A stretch of 13,478 bases of DNA from Bacillota bacterium (GTDB lineage Bacteria > Bacillota > Clostridia > Clostridiales > Clostridiaceae). The position numbers and the translations under genes were made by a program. Positions 6,242 to 13,105 of the stretch are shown piece by piece. A model generated the notes under the pieces. That model made no database searches. It was given only the letters and a program-made list of their open reading frames with translations, and was not told the origin of the DNA. Each line of letters starts with the position of its first letter. Within the stretch, counting starts at the first letter, position 1. The DNA lies in assembly GCA_023451395.1 (NCBI GenBank), contig JAEXZL010000029.1, positions 1-13,478 of the forward strand, given 5' to 3'.

Positions 6242-6688
6242 TCATCTCTTATTTTTTCTCATTCCTTTATAAAAGCTAACAATAAGATTTGCAGGGAATA
6301 AATTCTGTTTAAACAAAACTATAATTGATAAAACGCTCTCAATGAGCCCAATAATAAAATATATAACATGTAGATGCACAACAATGCGAAGCATTATACA
6401 TTGAACAATAATCCATATTACTAAAGCAAAGCTAAAAATACTGCTTATATAACCATGATATTTTATTTTATAAAAAACTGATATGGCACTAAATACACTT
6501 CCAAGTCCAATTACTGTAAAAAGAATTATACCTGGTATGAAAAAATCACTAAAAGGTGAATTTTCCAAAGCATAGGTAGACATCCCCCCCGGTCCTTGAG
6601 GATTGAGAATTGCCATCAGCCCTCCGCCTATAGCTCCTATCCCTACGAACAATTGTAAAGCAAATAATAAACGATATACTATTTTCAT
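6242..6688 (-). CDS. Small four-helix membrane protein of unknown function
   Basis: The 148 residues contain about four hydrophobic segments (about 5-28, 52-72, 82-105 and 108-128) and a basic C-terminal tail ending KGMRKNKR, which suggests a cytoplasmic C-terminus. A conserved-looking segment, GGGLMAILNPQGPGGM followed by LENSPFSDFFIPGIILF (about 22-54), resembles a widespread family of uncharacterised small membrane proteins; this is recalled, not searched. The start is ATG 6688 (MKIVYRLL), preceded by a GGGGG stretch as ribosome binding site. An in-frame ATG ten codons upstream has no such site. The gene is 91 nt after the EcsC-family gene on the same strand with no clear terminator between, so the two may be co-transcribed. 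A run of seven G (6584-6590) falls inside the coding region. No function is assigned. Confidence 0.7.
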   Translation of the reverse strand: MKIVYRLLFALQLFVGIGAIGGGLMAILNPQGPGGMSTYALENSPFSDFFIPGIILFTVIGLGSVFSAISVFYKIKYHGYISSIFSFALVIWIIVQCIMLRIVVHLHVIYFIIGLIESVLSIIVLFKQNLFPANLIVSFYKGMRKNKR

Positions 6689-6779
6689 CCCTATTCCCCC
6701 CAAATAGTAATAAAACAATCATAAAATAAAAAAATCTGGAATTATCCTTCTATCATTATGTGCTCAAGGCACTTTAAAA

Positions 6780-7496
6780 CTATTTCATTACTCTCATTCT
6801 ATAAGCATTAGAAGCGTAATAGCCCAGTTGATTTAAGAGCTTATAGTTTGCAACGGCGCCTACCACGGCACCTATTCCTGGTACAAGCTGAAAGAGCTTT
6901 GCCAGATCAATATAATCTCTATATTCCTGCTGAAAGGCTCTCCAGTCAAAGGAGTCTGCGTTCTCAGGAAGGGTTTTTATATATTCCTCCCAGTTTTCCA
7001 TTATGGGATAAAGCTCTCTTCTTCTTTCTTGGCTAGAGAAGGTTATCTGGAATATATATAAAATGTATAGCCTTTCTCTATAATCCTTAACATTGAAGCC
7101 ATAAATACTTGCCGCCTCAAAAAGAAACTTCATTTTAATACTTAAAAGCACAGGAAAATCTGCAAGACCAAGGAGTATTCCTCCAGCTCCTATACCAGCC
7201 CCGCTTACAGCACCGGCCTTTTTATAAAAATCTATTCTTTCTTCCAAAAGCAACTCTCTGTCCTGAAGATTTAGATTGTAAATGGGTTTCTTCGTAGTGA
7301 ATTCAGAACCGAAAGCCACCACCTTCACCATATTTTTTATAGCTTCAGTTATTATATTATGAGCCTTTTCTGGTATTATGCTATTTATTTTATCCTGAAG
7401 GCCCTTAGAAAGACTTCCTGTAATAGATGGCTTTCTCTGCATATTCTTCTGCCATATCTTAAGCTCCTTAAAAGCTTTATCTTCATAACTTCTCAT
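6780..7496 (-). CDS. EcsC-family protein
   Basis: The 238-residue protein matches the EcsC family: an N-terminal helical region (about 1-75), then the glycine-rich hydrophobic segment GAVSGAGIGAGGILLGLADFPVLL (about 120-143). Next come the helix with MKFLFEAASIYGF and the C-terminal LVPGIGAVVGAVANYKLLNQLG (about 202-224). The name comes from B. subtilis EcsC, encoded with the ABC transporter EcsAB; no transporter is nearby here and the molecular role is unknown. The glycine-rich segments suggest membrane association. The start at 7496 (MRSYEDK) has AGGAGA upstream; an in-frame ATG 23 codons earlier lies in AT-rich DNA without a ribosome binding site. It is divergent from the aromatic operon leader, with about 135 bp between its start and that promoter. 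Confidence 0.82.
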   Translation of the reverse strand: MRSYEDKAFKELKIWQKNMQRKPSITGSLSKGLQDKINSIIPEKAHNIITEAIKNMVKVVAFGSEFTTKKPIYNLNLQDRELLLEERIDFYKKAGAVSGAGIGAGGILLGLADFPVLLSIKMKFLFEAASIYGFNVKDYRERLYILYIFQITFSSQERRRELYPIMENWEEYIKTLPENADSFDWRAFQQEYRDYIDLAKLFQLVPGIGAVVGAVANYKLLNQLGYYASNAYRMRVMK

Positions 7497-7629
7497 TAGA
7501 ATTCTCCTCTTATAATTATTAATAAAGGATATATTATTTTTATTATATATCAATAGACTCTTCAATTATATGATTAAAAGATTAATTTTAATCCCTGTTA
7601 CTTTTTTCACGAAAGTTGTCGATTTTATA

Positions 7630-7658
7630 TTTACAAAATTCAGACTATATGTTATGCT
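7630..7658 (+). promoter_or_regulatory. Probable promoter of the aromatic operon leader
   Basis: TTTACA (7630-7635, five of six matches to TTGACA) is followed after 17 nt by TATGCT (7653-7658, four of six). The start would be near 7665, giving about 28 nt before the leader peptide ATG and a terminated leader RNA of about 180 nt. No other well-spaced pair was found close to the leader ORF. Confidence 0.5.
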
Positions 7659-7693
7659 TTAACGAAATAAAAGATTTATAGGAGATAAAAATT

Positions 7694-7795
7694 ATGAGAT
7701 TCTTCACATTTGCAGCTGAATACTTTTATTTTAGCTTTATCTATTTTGGTAAGGTTTATTTTGGTGTTGCTGCAAATAGAGAGCTTATAGTTTAA
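7694..7795 (+). CDS. Phe/Tyr-rich leader peptide of the aromatic operon attenuator
   Basis: A 33-codon ORF starts at ATG 7694 with AGGAGA at 7679-7684 and ends in TAA at 7793-7795. Twelve of its 33 residues are aromatic: Phe at 3, 4, 6, 11, 13, 15, 18 and 23, and Tyr at 10, 12, 17 and 22; there is no Trp. The densest part is EYFYFSFIYFG (9-19). The ORF ends 16 nt before a strong terminator hairpin that precedes aroF. This is the design of a biosynthetic leader peptide such as those of pheA and trp in enterobacteria, in which translation speed at the regulated codons reports charged-tRNA supply. The peptide probably has no function of its own. A small hydrophobic protein is the alternative, but the location, the codon choice and the RNA stems argue for attenuation. 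Confidence 0.85.
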   Translation: MRFFTFAAEYFYFSFIYFGKVYFGVAANRELIV

Positions 7796-7847
7796 TCTTT
7801 TAGAATTATAAATGCTCCACAGCGGTAATGCTGTGGGGCATTTTTTT
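7733..7847 (+). promoter_or_regulatory. Ribosome-mediated transcription attenuator (competing RNA stems)
   Basis: Three overlapping stems were found by eye. Stem 1:2 pairs 7733-7736 and 7740-7745 (AGCU, UCUAUU) with 7775-7780 and 7782-7785 (AAUAGA, AGCU). Stem 2:3 pairs 7781-7789 (GAGCUUAUA) with 7807-7811 and 7814-7817 (UAUAA, GCUC), with a 2-nt bulge. Stem 3:4 is the terminator, 7812-7823 with 7830-7841. Region 1 spans leader codons 14-18, within the Phe/Tyr cluster. A ribosome stalled there would free region 2 to form the 2:3 antiterminator. A ribosome at the stop codon 7793-7795 would cover region 2 and allow termination. No T-box consensus (AGGGUGGNACCGCG) is seen between 7497 and 7868. 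The logic is inferred from pairing alone. Confidence 0.75.
7812..7847 (+). terminator. Intrinsic terminator of the aromatic operon leader (attenuator 3:4 stem)
   Basis: The 12-bp stem pairs ATGCTCCACAGC (7812-7823) with GCTGTGGGGCAT (7830-7841), with one G-T wobble and a 6-nt loop, followed directly by T residues to 7847. It lies 31 nt upstream of the aroF start with no gene ending just before it except the leader ORF, so it is a conditional terminator and not an end-of-gene one. Confidence 0.93.
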
Positions 7848-7877
7848 ATTTAAATATTATATGATGAGGTGACAAAG

Positions 7878-8882
7878 ATGATAGTATTATTAAAAGATAA
7901 CCCAGATAAAATGCAGCTTGAACATCTAATTAATTGGATTAAAAGCCTCAATCTTGACTACAATATGATAAAGGGTAAGAAACAAACAATTTTAGGACTT
8001 ATAGGCGATACTTCAAATTTAGATATTGACCTTATAAAGGCAATAGACATTGTTTTAGATGTAAAAAGAATACAGGAGCCTTATAAAAAGGCTAGCAGAA
8101 AATTCTGTCCTGAAGATACTATTATAGATGTACAAGGAAAAAAGATAGGAGCAGGTAATTTTGCTATTATTGCCGGCCCCTGCTCTGTGGAATCTAGAGA
8201 GCAGATTTGCTCCATAGCTGAGGAGGTAAAGGCCTCCGGAGCTACTATGCTAAGAGGAGGAGCTTTTAAACCAAGAACCTCTCCCTACTCATTTCAAGGC
8301 TTAAGAGATGAAGGGATAGAGCTCCTTTTAGAAGCCAAAAAAATTACAGGACTGCCTATAGTTACCGAATTAATGTCTTTGTCACAGCTAGACCTTTTTG
8401 AGGATGTAGATGTTATTCAAATAGGAGCTAGGAATATGCAGAACTTTGAAATGCTTAAGGAGCTTGGAAAGGTTCAGAAGCCAATACTTTTAAAAAGAGG
8501 TTTATCAAGCACTATTGAGGAACTTCTTATGAGTGCCGAATATATAATGGCAGGTGGTAATAGCCAGGTAATTCTTTGTGAAAGAGGCATAAGAACCTTT
8601 GAAACCTACACTAGGAACACCATGGATATTTCTGCAGTACCTCTTCTAAAGGAGCTAACCCATTTACCAGTTATAGTTGACCCAAGTCACGGAACAGGGA
8701 TTTCCCGATTAGTAAAGCCCATGTCCTTAGCTGCCGCTGCTGCAGGAGCTGACGGTCTTATAATTGAGGTTCATAACGACCCTTCTCATGCCCTTTGCGA
8801 TGGTCCACAATCCCTCACCCCTCAGGGCTTCAAAGAGCTTAAGGGTTCTCTAGACAAGATTCTTGCTGCAGTAGGCCTTTAA
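7878..8882 (+). CDS. aroF: 3-deoxy-D-arabino-heptulosonate 7-phosphate (DAHP) synthase
   Basis: This enzyme condenses phosphoenolpyruvate with erythrose 4-phosphate, the first step of the shikimate pathway. It has 334 residues. An N-terminal ferredoxin-like domain (about 1-70) is of the kind that gives Tyr/Phe feedback control in the Thermotoga-type (type I-beta) enzyme. The barrel follows, with GPCSVES (100-106), LRGGAFKPRTSPYSFQG (125-141), KRGLSST, DPSHGTG (268-274) and IEVHNDP. The expected metal ligands are present: Cys102, His271, Glu297 and Asp308. The start is ATG 7878 with AGGTGA 5 nt upstream; a GTG at 7869 is in frame but lies inside that site. It is the first structural gene after the attenuator, and tyrA begins 2 nt after its stop. 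Confidence 0.95.
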   Translation: MIVLLKDNPDKMQLEHLINWIKSLNLDYNMIKGKKQTILGLIGDTSNLDIDLIKAIDIVLDVKRIQEPYKKASRKFCPEDTIIDVQGKKIGAGNFAIIAGPCSVESREQICSIAEEVKASGATMLRGGAFKPRTSPYSFQGLRDEGIELLLEAKKITGLPIVTELMSLSQLDLFEDVDVIQIGARNMQNFEMLKELGKVQKPILLKRGLSSTIEELLMSAEYIMAGGNSQVILCERGIRTFETYTRNTMDISAVPLLKELTHLPVIVDPSHGTGISRLVKPMSLAAAAAGADGLIIEVHNDPSHALCDGPQSLTPQGFKELKGSLDKILAAVGL

Positions 8883-8884
8883 TT

Positions 8885-9742
8885 ATGAATATCGGTGTAA
8901 TAGGACTTGGACTTATTGGGGGCTCTATGGCCAAAGCTATAAAAGAAGCTACCTCTCATGTGGTATATGGTTATGATAAAAATTCAGATGTAATAAGGAA
9001 AGCTCTAATGGACAATGCTATAGATTTATCCTTAGAAGCCAATCTTCCTAGCTGTGATATTGTGATAATTGCTCTCTATCCTGAAGCCTCAGTAAACTTT
9101 ATAAAAGAAAATATCTGTAAGCTAAAAAAAGATACCATTGTGGTGGACTGCTGTGGAATAAAACAATGGGTATGCCAGAGGCTTTTTCCTCTAGCGAATA
9201 AAGGTAATTTTCATTTTGTAGGCGGACATCCTATGGCCGGGACAGAGAAGTGGGGCTTTGATAGCTCTAGAGCCTCCTTATTTAAAGGTGCCTCTATGAT
9301 ACTAACTCCCTCACCGGAGGAAAAAGAAGAGGTTTTAAGAGTATTAAAAGACTTGTTTTTAGCTCTTGGCTTTAGTAAAGTTAAGCTATCAACTCCAGAG
9401 GAGCACGATAGAATAATTGCCTACACCTCACAGCTTGCTCACGTGCTTTCCGGAGCTTATGTTAAAAGCCCTAGTGCTTTAGCTCACAGAGGATTTTCCT
9501 CCGGAAGCTTTAAAGATATGACCAGGGTAGCTAAGCTTAATGAGGATATGTGGTGTGAGCTTTTTATGGAAAACAAAGAATATTTACGAGAAGAGATAGA
9601 TTCTCTTATAGAAAGGCTTACCCCCTACTCAAAAGCCCTTAAGGAGGGAGATGAAAAATCCCTTAAGGAGCTTCTTCTAGAGGGAAGGCTTCGTAAGGAA
9701 AATCTTGAAAGGGAGACGCATTATGAAAAAAGTGAGAATTAA
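8885..9742 (+). CDS. tyrA: Prephenate dehydrogenase
   Basis: This enzyme converts prephenate to 4-hydroxyphenylpyruvate with NAD(P)+, committing carbon to tyrosine. It has 285 residues. The Rossmann motif GLGLIGGS is at 7-14, followed by the acidic end of strand 2 (YGYDKN). Active-site segments are HPMAG (115-119) and EEHDRIIAYTSQLAHV (172-187), and SFKDMTRVA (208-216) is also typical. The length fits a monofunctional enzyme with neither a chorismate mutase nor an ACT domain. The ATG follows the aroF stop by only 2 nt and lacks a strong ribosome binding site, so translation is probably coupled to aroF. The 3' end overlaps aroB by 20 nt. Confidence 0.94.
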   Translation: MNIGVIGLGLIGGSMAKAIKEATSHVVYGYDKNSDVIRKALMDNAIDLSLEANLPSCDIVIIALYPEASVNFIKENICKLKKDTIVVDCCGIKQWVCQRLFPLANKGNFHFVGGHPMAGTEKWGFDSSRASLFKGASMILTPSPEEKEEVLRVLKDLFLALGFSKVKLSTPEEHDRIIAYTSQLAHVLSGAYVKSPSALAHRGFSSGSFKDMTRVAKLNEDMWCELFMENKEYLREEIDSLIERLTPYSKALKEGDEKSLKELLLEGRLRKENLERETHYEKSEN

Positions 9743-10781
9743 AACCTCAAAAGCTTATGACGTAATAATCGGTAGTGGAATACTAAAAGATACAGGCAAT
9801 CTGCTTCTTAATATAATAAAGCCCTGCAGGGTTGTTATTGTTTCTGATGATAGGGTTTCTTCCTTATATAGCAGTATTGTTTCAAAATCCCTTGAAGAGA
9901 GCGGCTTTAATTGCCTTCTTTATACCTTTAAAGAAGGAGAAGAGTCTAAAAATATCAACACCCTAACAGAACTTTTAGAATTCCTTGCACAAAACACCTT
10001 AACAAGAGGAGATTTAATTATTGCTTTAGGAGGAGGAGTAACGGGGGACTTGGCTGGTTTTGCAGCTTCTATTTATTTGAGAGGTATATCCTATGTACAG
10101 ATACCTACCTCAATATTGGCAGCGGTGGATTCCTCAGTGGGAGGGAAGACTGCAATCAACCTTAGAGAAGGCAAAAATCTAGCTGGAGCCTTTTATCAGC
10201 CTAAGCTTGTAATTTGCGATACCAAAACCTTTGATACCCTGCCTGAAAACTTCTTTAAAGATGGCCTGGCAGAAGTCATTAAATATGGAGTTATAAGAGA
10301 TAAGGAGCTTTTTAAGATTTATGCTAAAGGCCTTAAGGATAACATGGAAGCTATTATAGAGCGCTGCATAGAAATAAAGGGAGAAATCGTAGCAGCAGAT
10401 GAATTTGATCTAGGAGAAAGACAGCTTTTAAACTTTGGTCACACTATAGGTCATGCCATAGAAAAGTGCAGTAATTTTAAAATAAATCATGGTCATGGGG
10501 TAGCTATGGGAATGGTAGCTGCCGCCAGGGCCTCTGAAGCTTGGGGAATATGCACAGAGCCCTGCAGCAATGAGCTTATTGACCTTTTAAAGCTCTATGG
10601 CTTACCTACTGAGCTTCCTTATTCGCCAGAGCTTTTGGCTGAAGCAGCCCTTTCAGATAAAAAAAGAAATAAGGATACCCTTACTTTAGTGCTTCCTGAA
10701 AGAATAGGCAAATGCATACTTCATAAAATTCCTGTGGAAAAGCTTCAGGAATTTATGGCTTTAGGAAAGGGGAATTTATAA
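9723..10781 (+). CDS. aroB: 3-dehydroquinate synthase
   Basis: This is the second shikimate-pathway enzyme, an NAD+- and metal-dependent cyclase turning DAHP into 3-dehydroquinate. It has 352 residues, the normal size. Key segments are GGGVTGDLAGFAAS (103-116), IPTSILAAVDSSVGGKTAIN (127-146), NLAGAFYQP, GLAEVIKYG (181-189), NFGHTIGHAIE (237-247) and NHGHGVAMGM (255-264). The expected metal ligands are Glu184, His240 and His256, and His244 is the nearby catalytic histidine. The start is ATG 9723 with AGGGAG 7 nt upstream, both inside the end of tyrA. The ATG six codons earlier has no comparable site. Its TAA shares one base with the aroA ATG (TAATG), a typical coupled junction. Confidence 0.95.
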   Translation: MKKVRIKTSKAYDVIIGSGILKDTGNLLLNIIKPCRVVIVSDDRVSSLYSSIVSKSLEESGFNCLLYTFKEGEESKNINTLTELLEFLAQNTLTRGDLIIALGGGVTGDLAGFAASIYLRGISYVQIPTSILAAVDSSVGGKTAINLREGKNLAGAFYQPKLVICDTKTFDTLPENFFKDGLAEVIKYGVIRDKELFKIYAKGLKDNMEAIIERCIEIKGEIVAADEFDLGERQLLNFGHTIGHAIEKCSNFKINHGHGVAMGMVAAARASEAWGICTEPCSNELIDLLKLYGLPTELPYSPELLAEAALSDKKRNKDTLTLVLPERIGKCILHKIPVEKLQEFMALGKGNL

Positions 10782-12046
10782 TGGAGGTTAAAATCACACC
10801 TAAGAGCTTAAAGGGATGCTTAGAAATCATTCCTTCTAAATCCCATGGTCACAGAAGCCTTATTGCTGCAGCTTTAGGGGACAAAGCTATATCTGTAATT
10901 TTAAAAAAGACCTCTGAGGATATAGAGGCTACTATAAATTGCCTCAGAGCCCTAGGTTCCAGTATAAAAACAATAGAAGATGGTTTTTATATAGAGCCTA
11001 TAAAGAAGCTTAAAAGTGCTCCCACACTAAATTGCAGAGAAAGCGGAACTACTCTAAGGCTTCTAATGCCGGTGGCTGCTTCCTTATATGAAAAGTCTAC
11101 CTTCCTAGGTGAGGGACGTCTTCCTAAGCGCCCTCTGGAAGAGCTCCTTAAAGCCCTTGAAGAGGGTGGCTGTAGCCATGATAATAACAGCATTCCACTT
11201 ACCCTTACAGGTAGGCTAAAAAGTGGAAGCTTTTTAATTCCAGGAAACGTAAGCTCCCAGTATATATCAGGACTTTTATTTGCCCTTCCTCTCTTAGATG
11301 AGGATAGTGAAATAATATTAACCACTCCTCTCCAGTCAGTATCCTATGTTCATATGACTATTGAAACCTTAAAGGATTTTAATATAGAAATAGAAACTAC
11401 AGAAAAAGGTTATAGGGTACGAGGTGGCCAGAAATATTCCTCTCCTTCAAAGCTTATCATTGAAGGAGATTGGTCTAATGGAGCCTTTTATCTTGCTGCA
11501 GGTGCCTTAGGGAAAGAAATATCCTTAAGAGGGTTAAATCTATCCTCCTCTCAAGGAGATAAAAAAATAACAGAGCTTCTTAAAGGTTTCGGTGCTCTAG
11601 TCCGCACCACCTCTGATTATGTTAAAGTCTCCCCTTCAAAGCTTAAAGCTATAGAAATAGATGTATCGGAAATTCCAGATCTTTTGCCAATATTAGCAGT
11701 TATAGCCTCTAAGGCAGAGGGAAGAACGGTGCTAAAAAATGCTGCAAGGCTTAGACTTAAAGAAAGTGATCGACTAAAAACCACCTCTGCGATGCTTAAG
11801 GCTCTTGGAGGTGATGTCTTGGAGCTTCCGGATTCTTTAGTTATTCAAGGAAAGCCTTACTTAGAAGGCGGTGTAACTGACAGTTTTGGAGATCATAGAA
11901 TAGCCATGGCTGCAGCTATTGCTTCAATAATGTGCAAAAATCCTGTTACCATAAGAAATGCCCAGGCTACAGCTAAATCCTATCCAAGTTTTTTTGAGGA
12001 TTTTAAAAATTTAGGAGGTGCAATTAATGTCTTCAATGCTAGGTGA
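10781..12046 (+). CDS. aroA: 3-phosphoshikimate 1-carboxyvinyltransferase (EPSP synthase)
   Basis: This enzyme joins phosphoenolpyruvate to shikimate 3-phosphate, giving EPSP. It has 421 residues in two similar domains. Visible active-site parts are SKSHGHR (19-25, with Lys20, Ser21 and Arg25), SGTTLR (88-93), LPKRPLEEL (114-122), SSQYISGLL (158-166), EIPDLLP (297-303, with Asp300), RLKESDRL (325-332) and DSFGDHRIAMA (367-377). The usual Asn before SGT (N-A/S-G-T) is Glu87 here, a variant that may be shared with other clostridia. AAAGGGG precedes the ATG, which overlaps the aroB stop by one base. The last 20 nt overlap the start of aroC. Confidence 0.95.
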   Translation: MEVKITPKSLKGCLEIIPSKSHGHRSLIAAALGDKAISVILKKTSEDIEATINCLRALGSSIKTIEDGFYIEPIKKLKSAPTLNCRESGTTLRLLMPVAASLYEKSTFLGEGRLPKRPLEELLKALEEGGCSHDNNSIPLTLTGRLKSGSFLIPGNVSSQYISGLLFALPLLDEDSEIILTTPLQSVSYVHMTIETLKDFNIEIETTEKGYRVRGGQKYSSPSKLIIEGDWSNGAFYLAAGALGKEISLRGLNLSSSQGDKKITELLKGFGALVRTTSDYVKVSPSKLKAIEIDVSEIPDLLPILAVIASKAEGRTVLKNAARLRLKESDRLKTTSAMLKALGGDVLELPDSLVIQGKPYLEGGVTDSFGDHRIAMAAAIASIMCKNPVTIRNAQATAKSYPSFFEDFKNLGGAINVFNAR

Positions 12047-13094
12047 GAAACTGAAAATAAGTATCTTCGGCCAGTCCCATGGAAAAGCCATAGGTGTAGT
12101 AATAGATGGACTTCCACCAGGAGAGACCATAGATATTGATGAGCTTAATGCATTTATGAAAAGAAGGGCTCCTGGAGGAAAAAGCTACACAACTCCAAGG
12201 AAGGAAGCCGATGAACCAATAATCCTTTCTGGCCTTATAGATAACAAAACCTGTGGAGCCCCTCTTTGCGCCATGATAGAAAATAAGGATATGCGCTCTC
12301 AGGATTACAAAAGGGATATACCAAGACCTGGACATGCGGATTATACCGCTCATATAAAATATAAGGGCTATAATGATGCCGCAGGTGGAGGCCACTTTTC
12401 CGGAAGGCTCACTGCTCCCTTATGTATTGCCGGTGGTATTTGCCTTCAAATATTAAAAAGACGAGATATTTATATAGGCTCTCACATTTATTCCATAGGA
12501 CAAATAAAGGATATTCCCTTTAACCCTGTTACTGTGTCCCCTAGAGAATTAGAGCTAGTAGCCACAAAAAAATTCCCTGTTAACCATGAGCCTCTAGGAG
12601 AAAAGATGCTTCAGGAGATTTTAGAGGCATCAAAGGACTTAGATTCTATAGGTGGAGTTATAGAAGCCTGTATTTTAGGATTGCCCGAAGGCATAGGTGA
12701 GCCTATCTTCGGAGGCTTAGAAAACCGATTATCTTCTGCAATATTTGGAATCCCTGCAGTAAAAGGCTTGGAATTTGGCTCAGGTTTTCAGGGTTCCTTA
12801 ATGAAAGGTTCTGAGAACAATGATGCTTTTATAATAAAGGACGGAAAAATAACTCTAGAAACCAATAACAGTGGCGGTATTCTTGGAGGTATATCCACGG
12901 GAATGCCTGTTATATTAAGAGCAGCAATAAAACCTACGCCTTCTATAAAAAGACCACAAAAATCTATAAGTCTTTCAGAGGAAGAGGAACGAATCTTAGA
13001 GATTCAAGGAAGGCATGATCCCTGTATTGCACCTAGAGCTGTCCCCTGCATAGAGGCAGCTGCTGCAATAGTTATTCTAGATATGCTGCTCTAA
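12027..13094 (+). CDS. aroC: Chorismate synthase
   Basis: This enzyme converts EPSP to chorismate, the branch-point precursor, using reduced FMN that is not consumed overall. It has 355 residues, close to the usual 350-390. Conserved segments are FGQSHGKAIG (14-23), RPGHADYT (100-107), AGGGHFSGRLTAP (119-131), NNSGGILGGISTG (280-292) and RHDPCIAPRAVPCIEA (329-344). The start is ATG 12027 with AGGAGGTG 6 nt upstream; the GTG nine bases earlier is the end of that site. The start lies inside the end of aroA (20-nt overlap). pheA follows after 11 nt. Confidence 0.95.
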   Translation: MSSMLGEKLKISIFGQSHGKAIGVVIDGLPPGETIDIDELNAFMKRRAPGGKSYTTPRKEADEPIILSGLIDNKTCGAPLCAMIENKDMRSQDYKRDIPRPGHADYTAHIKYKGYNDAAGGGHFSGRLTAPLCIAGGICLQILKRRDIYIGSHIYSIGQIKDIPFNPVTVSPRELELVATKKFPVNHEPLGEKMLQEILEASKDLDSIGGVIEACILGLPEGIGEPIFGGLENRLSSAIFGIPAVKGLEFGSGFQGSLMKGSENNDAFIIKDGKITLETNNSGGILGGISTGMPVILRAAIKPTPSIKRPQKSISLSEEEERILEIQGRHDPCIAPRAVPCIEAAAAIVILDMLL

Positions 13095-13105
13095 GGGAGG
13101 ATAAT

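Noticed and set aside
6094..6279. Plus-strand ORF of 61 codons across the palindromic repeat and terminator
   Set aside because: It has low-complexity Ile/Asn/Tyr composition, crosses a terminator and ends inside the 3' end of a minus-strand gene; no supporting start signal.
6719..6779. Terminator between the EcsC-family gene and the membrane protein gene
   Set aside because: Only a 4-bp stem (GTGC/GCAC around CTTGA) is seen and there is no T run, so read-through is more likely.
7497..7868. T-box riboswitch in front of the aromatic operon
   Set aside because: The expected control in this group, but the conserved T-box sequence and a specifier stem are not visible. The leader peptide and stems explain the terminator better.
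10987..11325. Long minus-strand ORF inside aroA, and similar antisense frames in aroC and the PTS genes
   Set aside because: They are shadows of clearly conserved genes on the other strand, with no ribosome binding sites or recognisable domains.
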